From: Psychrosphaera algicola
GTDB lineage: Bacteria > Pseudomonadota > Gammaproteobacteria > Enterobacterales > Alteromonadaceae
Assembly (NCBI RefSeq): GCF_028401425.1
Contig: NZ_JAQOMS010000002.1
Location: forward strand, 2,170,001-2,234,000
Length of the DNA: 64,000 nt
Reading direction: 5' to 3'
Part shown: one piece after another, positions 21,901 to 32,513 of the stretch
Layout: each line of letters begins with the position of its first letter
Numbering within the stretch: the stretch's first letter is position 1
Program-made: the position numbers and the translations under genes
Notes under the pieces: model-generated
The model's input: the letters and a program-made list of their open reading frames with translations, nothing else
Told to the model about the DNA's origin: nothing
Database searches by the model: none

Positions 21901-23399
21901 GAAACAGGTTAATCCAAAAGCACTAGTGTCCGTTAAACTCGTATCTGAACCAAGGTGTTGGTACGATTGCCACCGGTGTTGCAAAAGCAAATGCTGATTT
22001 AATCACGATTTCTGGTTTTGACGGCGGAACCGCTGCAAGTCCATTAACATCGGTTAAATATGCTGGTAGCCCTTGGGAACTTGGCTTGTCTGAGACTCAC
22101 CAAGCGTTAGTAGAAAACGGCCTGCGCCATAAAGTTCGCGTTCAAGTCGATGGCGGTTTAAAAACTGGTCTAGACGTAGTTAAAGGCGCTATTTTAGGCG
22201 CGGAAAGCTTTGGTTTTGGTACCGGACCTATGGTTGCGTTAGGCTGTAAATTCCTACGTATATGCCATCTAAATAACTGTGCGACCGGTGTTGCAACTCA
22301 AGACGAAACACTGCGTAAAGAATATTTTGCTGGCTTGCCAAAAATGGTTGAAAACTATTTTGTGTCGATGGCACGTGAAGTACGTGAAATCATGGCTTCA
22401 TTAGGTATAGCTAAGTTTGAAGACTTAATTGGTCGTACTGACTTACTAGAGATTTTATCTGGTGATACCAAGAAACAAAATAAATTGGAATTACGCGGTA
22501 TTTTAGCGTCCAGTGGTGTTACGTCAGAATTCCCAAGTTACTGTGTGGCAGAAAATACGCCATTAGATAATGGTGCCTTGAATCAACTTATCGTAGCTGA
22601 CACCAAAGATATGGTCGCAAATAAGACAGGTGGCTCTCTGCACTATGACATTCGAAATACTGACCGCTCTGTTGGCGCGACGCTTTCGGGAGAAGTTGCA
22701 GATCATCACGGAAATCAAGGTATGGCGACAGACCCTATTTCAATCACCTTTACCGGAACAGCCGGTCAAAGCTTTGGTGTTTGGAATGCGGGTGGCGTTT
22801 ATCTTCGTCTCATTGGCGACGCCAATGATTACGTGGGTAAAGGTATGACCGGCGGTATTTTAACAATACACCCTCCAAAAGGTGTTCGTTATATCAGCCA
22901 TAAGTCAGTCATTATGGGTAATACCTGTTTATATGGTGCAACAGGCGGCAAATTATTAGCTGCAGGCTGTGCTGGTGAACGTTTTGCAGTACGAAATTCA
23001 GGAACGATTGCCGTCATTGAAGGCGCAGGCGACAACGCTTGTGAATACATGACAGGCGGTGTTGTTGTCGTACTTGGTGAAACAGGCGTCAACTTCGGTG
23101 CAGGTATGACAGGCGGATTCGCTTATCTACTTGATGAAGATAATGACTTAGCACAACGTTTAAATGGCGATTTAATCGAATCATTAGATATCGATATGCC
23201 AATTCATATTGAAAATCTTCGCGGATTAATCAACGACCACTTTGAAGAAACGCAAAGTGAACGTTCACAACATATTTTAGCGAATTTTGAAGAATGGTTA
23301 CCTAAGTTTAAACTTGTTAAGCCAAAAACGTCAGACGTCAATCAATTGTTAGGCCACCGCCATCGCTCATCAGCTGAGCTGCGTGTGCAGGCGATGTAG
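18906..23399 (+). CDS. gltB: glutamate synthase (NADPH) large subunit
   Basis: Transfers the glutamine amide to 2-oxoglutarate. The class II amidotransferase begins at Cys22 (ENCGFGLIAHLEG) after a short propeptide. Then come RFSTNTTPQWKLAQPFR, the central and FMN domains (ISPPPHHDIYSIEDL, ITISGFDGGTAASP), the [3Fe-4S] pattern C-x5-C-x4-C in CKFLRICHLNNC, and the beta-helix GXGXG domain (TGGVVVVLGETGVNFGAGM). GTG 18906 is chosen for the AGGAGG eight bases upstream. About 1,490 residues. Five breaks: CTATAGG at 19371, CCATAGG at 21748 and 21771, CCAAGG at 21950 (all expected CCAGG), and the A-run 20429-20433. All repair to conserved sequence. Confidence 0.95.
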
Positions 23400-23414
23400 G
23401 GTGAGGAATTAGAC

Positions 23415-24823
23415 ATGAGTCAAAACGTATATCAATTTATCGACGTAAAACGAATCGACCCAACTAAACACCCAGTTAAGGTGCGTAAAGAAGAGTTTAT
23501 AGAAATCTATCAACCTCTTAACGAGCCTCAAGCTAAAGGCCAAGCCGACCGTTGTTTAGATTGTGGTAACCCATATTGTGAATGGAAATGTCCAGTACAT
23601 AACTACATTCCACAATGGTTAAAACTTGCTAATGAAGGCAAAATTATTGAAGCGGCTGAATTGTCGCACAAAACCAATAGCTTGCCGGAAGTATGTGGCC
23701 GAGTATGTCCTCAAGACCGTTTATGTGAAGGCGCTTGTACGCTTAACGACGATTTTGGTGCAGTTACTATCGGAAGTATTGAAAAATACATTACCGATAC
23801 TGCATTTGAGATGGGCTGGCGTCCAAGCATTGAAGGTGTAGAGAAAACCGACAAACGTGTTGCCGTAATTGGCGCAGGTCCCGCTGGACTTTCTTGTGCC
23901 GACGTATTAATACGTAACGGTGTAACGCCAGTAGTATTTGATAAATACGAAGAAATCGGTGGTCTTCTGACCTTTGGTATTCCTTCTTTCAAATTAGAAA
24001 AAGAAGTCATCACACGTCGTAGAGAAATCTTTGAATCGTTAGGTGTCGAATTTGTTCTAAATACCGAAGTGGGTAAAGACATCGAATTCCAAACATTATT
24101 AGACGAATACGATGCAGTATTTTTAGGTGTTGGTACGTACAAAAACTTAAAAGGTGGTTTCCCTAATGAAAACGCACCTATAGTGTATTTGACGCATTGC
24201 CATACTTAATTTCAAATACGCGCAAAGTCATGGGAAAAAATGATGATTGCATCGACTTTGAAGGTAAAAAGTCGTTGTTCTAGGTGGTGGTGATACTGCA
24301 ATGGACTGTGTCCGTACTGCGATTCGCCAAGAAGCCACTGACGTTGTTTGTGCCTATCGTCGTGATGAAGCGAACATGCTAGGGTTCTGCACGTGAAGTT
24401 CAAAATGCCAAAGAAGAAGGTGTTGAGTTCATGTGGAACGTGCAACCAATTTCAGTAGAAATTGACGCCGATGGCAACGCTTGTGGTGTTAAATTTGTTA
24501 AAACTCAACTTGGGAAACCTGATGCTAATGGTCGTCGCCGTCCAGAAGCAATTGAAGGTTCTGAGCACATTGTTGAAGCAGATGCCGTCGTCCAAGCTTT
24601 TGGTTTCCAACCACTTAATCTTGAATGGTTAACGCCATATGGGGTTGAGCTTACGGCTTGGAATACCATTAAGGCACAGGAAGACTCGCCATTCCCGTAC
24701 CAAACATCTAACCCTAAAATCTTTGCTGGCGGCGATATCGTCCGTGGTGCAGATTTAGTTGTTACGGCAATAGCTGAAGGCCGCAAAGCTGCTGAAGGCA
24801 TGTTGGACATGTTAGAAGTTTAA
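23415..24823 (+). CDS. gltD: glutamate synthase (NADPH) small subunit
   Basis: FAD/NADPH-binding electron donor to GltB. An N-terminal Cys-rich ferredoxin-like part (CLDCGNPYCEWKCPVHN, CGRVCPQDRLCEGACTLN) binds two [4Fe-4S] clusters; the FAD site is VIGAGPAGLSCADVL; the NADPH site reads VVLGGGDTAMDC after repair; the C-terminus has FAGGDIVRGADLVVTAIAEGR. About 470 residues. Three breaks: CCTATAG at 24177 (expected APGVFDALPYL), the A-run 24266-24270 (KKVVVLGGG), and CTAGGG at 24379 (ANMPGSAREV). It starts 16 bases after gltB in the same operon. Confidence 0.95.
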
Positions 24824-24842
24824 TAACGGATTCTAAATCCTT

Positions 24843-24876
24843 AAAAACGCGCTCTGGATAACATTGCGCGTTTTTT
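24843..24876 (+). terminator. intrinsic terminator of gltBD
   Basis: ACGCGC, 13-base loop, GCGCGT followed by six T residues, 20 bases after gltD; the preceding A-run makes it usable in the reverse direction too. Confidence 0.8.
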
Positions 24877-24902
24877 ATGTCTGTAATTCTGATACCAATG
24901 AT

Positions 24903-25433
24903 TTAACGTCGGTCTTTCACTAGCTGCTGCCTCAACGCATTTAACGCTTGTACTGAAAAACCTCTGTCATAAAAATAAGTTATCATGCCCGACTTATCTA
25001 ACAAAACGACCCGAGCATTATTACCGTTTTCATTGCCGGTAAACTGCTGAACCTTTTCTCCATCGTTGTAAACCGTAATGACGCCCTTCCAAAGTTCTTT
25101 TGGGATCCCTTTGCGCATACCTTCATCAATTAATGGACTGAACATTCTAGGAAATAAGCCTTGGATGGTTGGAATTTCATATACGTCAACAAGTGTTTCT
25201 GTCATATCCAAGCCGATTAGCCATCGGTCGATATCAAACTGTGATGCCTGTTTATAGCCGATAAGCAATAGGGTGTTGTTGCCACTGAAATGTTTTGGGA
25301 TCTCGATGAGTTCATCGGACAGGCTAGTCCCTTCGACCAATGGAAAAGCTTTGCCTAGTATTTGCTGATTTTGATAAGTGGTTGAACAAGCTTGTAATAA
25401 TAACGTTAGAAAACTGATTAATAGGTACTTCAT
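24903..25433 (-). CDS. lipoprotein with thioredoxin-like features, unknown function
   Basis: 176 residues, intact. Lipobox LLLQAC with Cys16. The mature part has NTLLLIGYKQASQFDIDRW and VTVYNDG-like and ARVVLLDKSGMITYFYDRGF segments, whose strand order and LLDKSG...YFYD ending recall thioredoxin-fold (peroxiredoxin or Sco-like) proteins. The CxxC motif is absent, so redox activity is doubtful. Convergent with gltD and sharing the terminator region. Confidence 0.6.
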   Translation of the reverse strand: MKYLLISFLTLLLQACSTTYQNQQILGKAFPLVEGTSLSDELIEIPKHFSGNNTLLLIGYKQASQFDIDRWLIGLDMTETLVDVYEIPTIQGLFPRMFSPLIDEGMRKGIPKELWKGVITVYNDGEKVQQFTGNENGNNARVVLLDKSGMITYFYDRGFSVQALNALRQQLVKDRR

Positions 25434-25480
25434 AACACACCAAGTTTTAGGAATTTAATGGCTATACGTTTGAAACACTA

Positions 25481-25513
25481 AAAAAGCCCAAAAATATTTT
25501 ATTTATGGGCTTT
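25481..25513. terminator. intrinsic terminator behind the TonB-domain lipoprotein
   Basis: AAAGCCCA, 15-base loop, TGGGCTTT with A- and T-rich flanks, in the 106-base gap between two minus-strand lipoprotein genes. Confidence 0.7.
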
Positions 25514-25539
25514 CAGACTTAATCTAATTTTGAATTTTA

Positions 25540-25950
25540 TTAGCCTAGTCTAAAATCAAGCCTAACGTTTAAACACTTTGAAGCAACGGTTTTCCCATCT
25601 TCCACTGCGGGCTTATAGAGCCATTTTGACAACGAAGCTTTGGCTGCAGAAACAAACAAATCTGATGGATAAGATTCAGTTACCCTGATGTTGCTCGTTT
25701 TGCCATTTTTGGTGACATCAAAATCCATGACCACATATCCGCCTAACCCGGCTCTTGCTGCTTTAACAGGATATTTAGGTTCGACCCGGATAATTGGAGT
25801 AACACTCGGGTTTTGCTCTTTATTAGCGTCACACAGCGATGCAGTTTTGATTGTGCCATTAGCAACTGAGCTAGTTGTTGGCGCTGAATTAGTCGTCGCG
25901 CATCCCGACAAGCCAAGTGTGATAACAGCAATTATTCCACATAATTTCAT
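25540..25950 (-). CDS. lipoprotein with TonB C-terminal-like domain
   Basis: 136 residues, intact. Lipobox LGLSGC (Cys17), a short Ser/Thr linker, then a TonB C-terminal-like fold: PIIRVEPKYPVKAARAGLGGYVVMDFDVTKNG and SKWLYKPAVEDGK. No N-terminal TM anchor or Pro-rich spanning region, so it cannot act as a standard TonB; such small TonB-box proteins are common in this order. Function unknown. Confidence 0.75.
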   Translation of the reverse strand: MKLCGIIAVITLGLSGCATTNSAPTTSSVANGTIKTASLCDANKEQNPSVTPIIRVEPKYPVKAARAGLGGYVVMDFDVTKNGKTSNIRVTESYPSDLFVSAAKASLSKWLYKPAVEDGKTVASKCLNVRLDFRLG

Positions 25951-25998
25951 TGGTACGTTCGTCCTTAAATATTAAGAATTGTCTAAGCTAAATGAGGT

Positions 25999-26487
25999 TC
26001 AGGTAAGTTGCAAGTTTAACGTCGGCAACATGCGTCCAGGAATACTGCCAGATTCCAATTTACTGGACAGTGTCATGCCCATTGCCAAATAAAATCCCTC
26101 CGCGTTTGGATCACTTTGCACAGTGATTGACTCGGCACGATATGATTTAGCCTGCTCGACAACGTCACAGAACAACTGCTTACCAATTCCAAATCCAATA
26201 AACTCAGGGTCAATGAATAAGGCGTCGAGTGAAATATCTCGAAGATGAGTGTTTTCCAAAATTGAGAAACCAACAACCTGTCCGTCGAATTCAGCTACAC
26301 GATAGACAAAGTTCTCGCGTGCTAGTTTCTCCTTAGACTGTGACAGCTCTTCAACGCAGTCTGCCATAAACTGTTGGTCGTAACCCCAATGGGCTTTTGA
26401 CTTCAATGCAATGTTTGTAAGCACACTCGCCTCAACGAGTTTGGCGTTCCTAACTGAGGCTTGTAAGTTTAAATTGAGATTAGTCAT
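25999..26487 (-). CDS. GNAT-family N-acetyltransferase
   Basis: About 162 residues. The acetyl-CoA-binding core shows VVGFSILENTHLRDISLDALFIDPEFIGFGIGKQLF, where motif A reads GFGIGKQL, followed by AESITVQSDPNAEGFYLAMG. Substrate cannot be deduced. ATG 26487 is preferred over the GTG one codon upstream. No obvious operon partner. Confidence 0.85.
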   Translation of the reverse strand: MTNLNLNLQASVRNAKLVEASVLTNIALKSKAHWGYDQQFMADCVEELSQSKEKLARENFVYRVAEFDGQVVGFSILENTHLRDISLDALFIDPEFIGFGIGKQLFCDVVEQAKSYRAESITVQSDPNAEGFYLAMGMTLSSKLESGSIPGRMLPTLNLQLT

Positions 26488-26527
26488 CACTTATTATCAA
26501 ATGTGAATACAATTATATAACCGCAGG

Positions 26528-27180
26528 TCACTTCATAGACTTTATAGATTGCATTGCCTGTTTGGCGTTTTTAAGCAGTATTTGTTCATCTACTCGAACC
26601 TGATATTTCGGGCTGATATATTGATAATGCACTTTACCTTTTTGGTCAAAAATATACACCGCCGGAACCGGCAAGGAAACTCGCGAATCACCATTAATAT
26701 CGATAAACGGCACACCAAGTTTATTGCGGTATTTTGCTTCAACTTCTTTATCTAAAAAGTACGCTAATCCTAGCGCCTTTGACAGTTCAAGTTTGTTGTC
26801 CGTTAATAATGTGTAGCTAATGCCATCTTGTTGTTTCATGTCCTTGATGTTTTTGTTCGAATCAGGGGATACCGCAATAAGTTGAAAACCAAGTGCTGTT
26901 AACTGCTTTTCAATTTTCATCAAACGATTTAACTGCGCGTTACAATAAGGGCACCAACCCCGCGATAAACAATAAGAATCGTGGGTTTGCTGGACAATAC
27001 ATCATCGGTACATACCGTTTTCTGGTCGATATCCTCTAAACAGACATTATCCAAAGCTTGCCCGCGCTTCATAGGTTTAACAAACTCTTCTGCTTCGGCA
27101 ATACCAATATGTTCAACGCTTGCGGCAATAGCCATAAACGAAGAAAAAACCAATAATGTTGCGATAAATATCTTATTCAT
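26528..27180 (-). CDS. exported peroxiredoxin-like (AhpC/TSA family) protein
   Basis: About 217 residues after repair. Signal peptide (MNKIFIATLLVFSSFMAIAA), then a thioredoxin-fold core: KPTILIVYRGGWCPYCNAQL carrying a CxxC, KQLTALGFQLIAVSPDS, YTLLTDNKLELSKALGLAYFLD and VPAVYIFDQKGKVHYQYISP. The G-run (plus-strand C-run 26958-26961) is one base short and the unrepaired frame loses the WCPYC motif. Expected periplasmic thiol peroxidase or disulfide function; physiological substrate unknown. Confidence 0.8.
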
Positions 27181-27257
27181 TGAATCAACTCCGTTTACTA
27201 AAGTAACTTGGGACAGGTGCGATGAAAGTTCAACTAGCCCTATCCCAAAATTGTTAA

Positions 27258-28151
27258 TTATGCTGCATTGCCCGAGACAATATGTATATCTCTTTGCGGG
27301 AATGGGATCTTGATATTGTGTTGGTGCAACAACTCATAGATCATTTTGTTCGTCTCAAAACGCGTTGTATGCAATCCTACCGTTGCCGTCCAAAGTCTGA
27401 TGCCGATGTTTATCGAACTGTCAGCAAATTGGTCTATGCCAACCTCAGGCGCTTTATTTGAGCTTACAACATCCATTTCTGCTAATGCTTTTTGGATTAA
27501 CTCAACCACTTCAAGTGGGTTATGGCTGTAATCAATGCCTACCGACAACTCTAGCAAGGTATCTGATTTTGAATTATGCAGAATTTCACCAACGATATGT
27601 TTGTTAGGAATTATGATTTCAGCGCCATCCTCATCAACAACGATGGTGTAAGCAAGCAGCACTTCCTGAACAACTCCGGTAACACCCTGCACGGTCAAGG
27701 TATCGCCAACAACAAAAGGACGGATCATGATGATATTAAATCCAGCCGCATAGTTGGCTAATAATCCCTGCAATGCCAAGCCAGCACCTAATGACGCAGC
27801 ACCAATCGCAGCAACAAACGGGGTAACACTGATCCCTAACTTGCCTAATGCAATGATAAGCACCATAACAACAAACAACATTTTAGATGTGTTTGATAAA
27901 AATCGACTCAACGTAATGTCTAGTTTATTGCGTTCACAAATGGCTAAAACCATATTGCCAACTTTACCGGCAATCATGTATCCGATGATAAAAATGATAA
28001 ATGCGCCAACGAGTTGAAAGCTATAGTTTGTAAAAAACTCGATCATGATGTCGTAAATTTTGGCCACTTGATCTATTTCATTTTTTAGAAGATCTGCTGC
28101 GGCAAGTGATTCTTGTGATTGTTGCTTAACCACTTCAGTAGTTGAATCCAT
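27258..28151 (-). CDS. mscS: small-conductance mechanosensitive channel, MscS family
   Basis: 297 residues, intact. An N-terminal periplasmic stretch is followed by TM1 (LVGAFIIFIIGYMIAGKV), TM2 (MLFVVMVLIIALGKLGI) and the pore-lining TM3 with the Gly/Ala pattern AAIGAASLGAGLALQGLLANYAAG. Then the beta domain (RPFVVGDTLTVQGVTG) and the C-terminal alpha/beta vestibule ending FPQRDIHIV. Osmotic safety valve in the inner membrane. Monocistronic; the repeat array lies upstream of it. Confidence 0.9.
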   Translation of the reverse strand: MDSTTEVVKQQSQESLAAADLLKNEIDQVAKIYDIMIEFFTNYSFQLVGAFIIFIIGYMIAGKVGNMVLAICERNKLDITLSRFLSNTSKMLFVVMVLIIALGKLGISVTPFVAAIGAASLGAGLALQGLLANYAAGFNIIMIRPFVVGDTLTVQGVTGVVQEVLLAYTIVVDEDGAEIIIPNKHIVGEILHNSKSDTLLELSVGIDYSHNPLEVVELIQKALAEMDVVSSNKAPEVGIDQFADSSINIGIRLWTATVGLHTTRFETNKMIYELLHQHNIKIPFPQRDIHIVSGNAA

Positions 28152-28249
28152 GGAGTTACCTATTGATTACCAAGACTAATATAACAGAGTAGCGATTCAA
28201 TCTTCTGCCTGCAAGGCAAACAATCCAACTTAACTTCCTCTGCACTTGG

Positions 28250-28355
28250 TTGGAGGTTCTGAATATCGCTTAGGCTCTACTAATTTTACAAGCTAGGGAA
28301 TGACGTTTTATAGAAAGGATCGTCATTCCAAAATCGCCCCAGCGATATTTGGGAT
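28250..28355. repeat. MITE-like palindromic copy of the repeat unit
   Basis: Nested inverted repeats: outer GAATATCGCT pairs with AGCGATATTT, inner GGAATGACG (28297-28305) pairs with CGTCATTCC (28321-28329). Could fold into a ~100-nt hairpin. Confidence 0.7.
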
Positions 28356-28523
28356 GACGTTTTTTGTTCTGATTATTATGAACCAATTTAAAGCGAATTA
28401 TGAAATTCCTCTGCACTTGGTTGGAGGTTCCTAATATCGCTTAGGCTCTTTTGGAATGACGTTTTTTGTTCTGAAGTTATGAGTTAATTGAAGGCGGATT
28501 ATGAAATTCCTCTGCACTCGGTT

Positions 28524-28631
28524 GGAGGTTCCTAATATCGCTTAGGCTCGACTAATTTTACAAGCTTGGGAATGACGTTTTATAGAAAGAATCGTCATTC
28601 CAAAATCGCCCCAGCGATATTTGGAATCTCC
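28524..28631. repeat. second palindromic copy of the repeat unit
   Basis: GGAGGTTCCTAATATCGCT at the left end is nearly the reverse complement of AGCGATATTTGGAATCTCC at the right end, enclosing the same GGAATGACG/CGTCATTCC inner stem. A right-truncated relative starts at 28928. Confidence 0.7.
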
Positions 28632-29610
28632 AACAATCGACTCTGAAAGTAAAAATATTTTGATGCGCTATACACTGGTGTTACTAGCAACATTCAAGCA
28701 TTCTTTTGTGTGAACTATGAACTTCCTCTGCACTCGGTTGGAGGTTCCAAATATCGCTTAGGCTCTTTTGGAATTACGTTTTTTGTTCTGATTATTTTGA
28801 GCTAATTTTGGGCGAATTATGAAATTCCTCTGCACTTGGTTGGAGGTTCCTAATATCGCTTAGGCTCTTTTGGAATGACGTTTTTTGTTCTGAAGTTATG
28901 AGTTAATTGAAGGCGGATTATGAAATTCCTCTGCACTTGGTTGGAGGTTCCTAATATCGCTTAGGCTCGACTAATTTTACAAGCTTGGGAATGACGTTTT
29001 TTGTTCTGAAGTTATGAGTTATTGCACCTAAAGTTCAGGCTGCATTTCCCTTCGTCTAAATTCCCCTTAGTTGAGATTTATATCTCGAAGTGAACGGCAG
29101 GGACGCCGTTGCAAGGAATGTATTCATGGACGAATTTACATTCCGTCTTCGACGATAATATAAAAATCAAATAAGGATTAGGGATTTGGCCGAAAGCGGC
29201 CTTTTGCCTACATGATCTTAGAAACAAAGAGCGGCTGTTGCAAAAGTAAGGTCGACGCAGTCGAAATAGCCGCCTGCAGGGCAAAGAAAGGCGCAGCCTG
29301 CAAAGCGAATTATGAAATTCCTCTGCACTTGGTTGGAGGTTCCTAATATCGCTTAGGCTCTTTTGGAATGACGTTTTTTGTTCTGAAGTTATGAGTTAAT
29401 TGAAGGCGGATTATGAAATTCCTCTGCACTCGGTTGGAGGTTCCAAATATCGCTAATGCTCTTTTGGAATGACGTTTTCTGTTCTGAAATTATGAGTCAA
29501 TTTAGGGCGAATTATGAAATTCCTCTGCACTTGGTTGGAGGTTCCAAATATCGCTAATGCTCTTTTGGATGACGTTTTCTGTTCTGAAATTATGAGGTAA
29601 TTAAAAGCGA

Positions 29611-30715
29611 CTACTCAACGTTCGTCGCTGGAATTTTATTGGCAATAAATTCTCGAATTTCAGATTCAAGCTCTTCAACGATATTATCATTATTGAAGCG
29701 TTTTTTCTGGCGAACACCATTTAAGTAAAACCCGCTGCGTTTGTTTGCACCGGCAAGACCTAAATCGGAAACCAGAGCCTCACCTGGACCATTTACAACA
29801 CAACCGATAACTGACACGGTCACAGGTTCAATTACGTCTTCTAGTCGCTCTTCAAGTTGATTCATGGTGGTTACCACATCAAACTCTTGGCGAGAGCAAC
29901 TCGGGCACGCTATAAAGTTAATGCCACGTGCTCGAATGCCTAATGACTTTAATATATCGAAACCCACTTTGATTTCTTCAACTGGATCAGCCGCTAGAGA
30001 GATCCGTAACGTATCGCCAATGCCTTCTGCTAACAACATTCCGAGTCCAACCGCTGATTTAACCGCACCTGAACGGAAGCCACCAGCTTCAGTAATACCA
30101 AGATGCAAAGGTTGGTCTATTTTTTGTGCAAGCAAACGATAAGCACCAACGGCCAAATGAACGTCCGACGCTTTAACACTTACTTTGAAGTTGTGAAAAT
30201 CGTGACGTTGTAATATTTCTACATGACGCATTGCCGATTCAACAAGTGCTTCGGGAGTTGGCTCTTTGTATTTTTCTTGAATATCTTTTTCTAATGATCC
30301 GCCATTAACACCGATCCGTATAGGGATGTTCTTTTCTTTGGCAACGTCGATTACCGCTTTAATACGCTCTTCATTACCGATATTACCTTGGATTAATACG
30401 CAAACAATCGACACCGTATTCGGCAACTTTAAGTGCAATTCGATAATCAAAATGAATATCTGCAACCAAAGGGATGGTCACACGTTGTTTAATTTCTTTA
30501 AATGCTTCTGCAGCTTCCATCGTTGGAACAGATACACGGACAATGTCTGCCCCGGCATTTTGTATCGCTTCAATTTGAGCAACCGTAGCATCAACATCCA
30601 AAGTATTGGTATTTGTCATTGATTGCACAGCTATTGGTGCATCACCACCCACCGGTACATTACCAACCATAACCTGAGTGGATTTACGTCGCTTAATCGG
30701 GTTTTCGCCAAACAT
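29611..30715 (-). CDS. ispG: 4-hydroxy-3-methylbut-2-enyl diphosphate synthase IspG
   Basis: Iron-sulfur enzyme of the MEP isoprenoid pathway, essential in most gammaproteobacteria. TIM barrel N-terminus (GGDAPIAVQSMTNT, GADIVRVSVP, LVADIHFDYRIAL), then FIACPSCSRQEFD and VIGCVVNGPGEA with the three cluster Cys and conserved Glu. About 368 residues. The frame breaks at 30386-30391, where the coding strand reads CCAAGG instead of CCAGG; with CCAGG it reads CLRINPGNIGNEERIK. Because the gene is essential, the break is almost certainly a sequence error. Lies behind rodZ in the same direction. Confidence 0.95.
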
Positions 30716-30737
30716 CGGGATCTCTTATTCTGTAAAT

Positions 30738-31750
30738 TTAATTATTTGCTAATTCTGCTGCGTCTAACTCAAAACGAGCGACACGATTACGTGGGTAACG
30801 ATTGGTATCAAACTTTTTGCCGTCGACCCAAATAGTCACACCAACTGGGTTACCAAGTAAAACGCTAAACGGTCCCTGTGCATTTAATGTCATTCTATAG
30901 CCTGCAGGTTTATTCCCTACCGCAATGCGCTCTTCGTTAATATCATATACTTCCACCCAGCATTCGTTTTCGAACAACATTTCCACTTTCATGAAACCTT
31001 CTTCGTCAACTTCGCCTACATCGGCCAAAAGCGCGGTTTGAGCAGCGGTTAATTCCATTGGCGCTGCTGCGTCTGTATTTTCTTGCGATGATTCGTTAGC
31101 TGCTACAGTTGTTAAGTCATCAGCTGGTGTTGCTTCTATTGCAGGTTCAATTTCATCATCTTGTATAGCATCGGTTTGCGCTGCATTAGTATTAAACGAA
31201 TTGACTAAATCTGCGTCATTTGACTCGTCCATTGATGACGCAATATTATCGACTTGTTCAACTTCCTGAGCAACAACCACAGTGTTGTTTTCATTACCAC
31301 CGGCCAACGGCGCGATGTCGGTATTGTTTGAGTCTTGATACCACCAAAGAATTAGCGCGAATACCAATACACTTAATATTATCCAACTAACCAATTTTAA
31401 ACGGCGTTCAAAAGCCTGTTTTTTGGTTCTTTTAGAAAAAGACTGCATTTCTTGTTTAGACATTTCTGGCATTTCAAATGCCGCAGTTGTTTTAATTGCG
31501 GTGAGTACTTCTGACTCTGCTACGCCAACTTTTTTGCATAAGAACGGATATAACCGCGAATAAATGTCTCTGGTAAATTCTTTGGAACTCGATCTTTTTC
31601 TATAGCTTCCAATACGTTGACTGGTACACGGATTTGCTCTGCCAAATCAGCAAGTTCAATGCCTAGCTTTTCTCGCGCTGCACTTAATATTGTTCCTGCA
31701 CTAAGGTTTGTCGCTGGTACTTCTGGTTCATTTGTTTGTTGTTCTGTCAT
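30738..31750 (-). CDS. rodZ: cytoskeletal cell-shape protein RodZ
   Basis: About 337 residues. N-terminal helix-turn-helix (GTILSAAREKLGIELADLAEQIRV, ETFIRGYIRSYAKK) that binds MreB, a basic juxtamembrane stretch, a single TM (LVSWIILSVLVFALILWWYQ), a low-complexity acidic periplasmic linker, and a C-terminal DUF4115 beta domain (ENECWVEVYDINEERIAVG, LLGNPVGVTIWVDGKKFD). The A-run (plus strand T-run 31530-31535) is one base short; repair gives YAKKVGVAESEVLTAIKTT. Start overlaps the upstream LysM stop as ATGA. Gene order pilW - rodZ - ispG is conserved in gammaproteobacteria. Confidence 0.92.
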
Positions 31751-32507
31751 TTCTTATATCGCTCCGCGTCAACCTTTAGCAGCTTTGTCCCTGCCATTAC
31801 TACCCCGTCTTGGGTCAAATTATTCCAAACCAACAATTGAGAAAGCGCAACGTTCAAGTGATCAGCGATTTCAGACAATGATTGTTTGTCCTTTGTTACG
31901 TAATACACGTCAGGGTTGGCCAAATAGAGTTTTTGACCGGCCTTTAGATTACTTTCTGACGTTAGCTTATTCCAGCGTTTTAAGGCTTCAATTTTGATAT
32001 TAAATTTTGTCGATATCGTATACAGATATTCATTTTTTCCAACGGTATGCTGCGGTATCGTTATGCTTGGTGTTTGCACCTCTATTACCGATAAACCATT
32101 AGATTCTTCACCTAACTTTGATACGTTCTCAACCTTAGCCAAGTAATCTACAGGGTCTAAGTTAAACAGTTTCATGCCTTTTTCAGCCAACCATCACTAG
32201 GTAAGTTGTTCCACTTCATTAGGGCTGATAGCTTAATATTGTGCTGACTTGCAAACTGTGACAATAACATGTCTTCAGTCACAACGATATATGGATTAGG
32301 ATCCGCAATATAAAGGCGTTGCCCCAACTCTAGTGTCTCATTTTTTAATTCATTCCACGCCACAATTTTCAGCATTTGAACGTTAAATTTAACTGACAGT
32401 TGATATAAGTTGTCACCTTCTTGAACTTGGTACATTGGTGGCTCAATGGTACGTTCTTGTAATTTTAAAAATTGTTTTTGATTCGCAGTTGCGGCGCGGT
32501 CATTCAC
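31747..32507 (-). CDS. LysM-repeat protein or C-terminal LysM part of PilW
   Basis: About 250 residues with four LysM-like modules: YQVQEGDNLYQLSVKFNV...GQRLYIADP, IVVTEDMLLSQFASQHNI, HTVGKNEYLYTISTKFNI...GQKLYLANP and YYVTKDKQSLSEIADHLNV...AGTKLLKVD. LysM domains bind peptidoglycan. One A is missing at plus-strand 32179-32183 (repair: WLKKGMKLFNLDP). The start is unclear. As read, the frame is in phase with the pilW frame across a TAG at 32514-32516. If that site is a corrupted CCAGG and the T-run at 32475-32479 is one short, a separate gene would start at ATG 32503, with AGGAGG six bases upstream and an ATGA overlap with the pilW stop. No signal peptide is seen in that model. Confidence 0.65.
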
Positions 32508-32513
32508 AACCTC

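Larger units (their letters stand above)
28237..29607. repeat. array of nine ~101-bp repeats with embedded palindromes
   Basis: A near-constant start, CCTCTGCACTTGGTTGGAGG (or ...CTCGG...), recurs at 28237, 28408, 28509, 28725, 28827, 28928, 29320, 29421 and 29522. Spacings of 101-102 bases occur five times; the others are lengthened by inserted segments. Each unit continues with ATATCGCTTAGGCTC, a GGAATGACG element and a TTGTTCTGA...ATTATGAAATT tail. The segments 28632-28720 and 29005-29310 are unrelated to the unit. The last copy ends just before the ispG stop. No coding sense is evident. Confidence 0.9.

Noticed and set aside
29078..29284. 68-codon open frame within the repeat region
   Set aside because: Arg/Cys-rich composition, no ribosome site, and located in a repeat-flanked noncoding segment.
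28237..29607. CRISPR array
   Set aside because: Repeats are ~101 bp, directly abutting and partly palindromic over their whole length, without unique spacers of constant size or cas genes.
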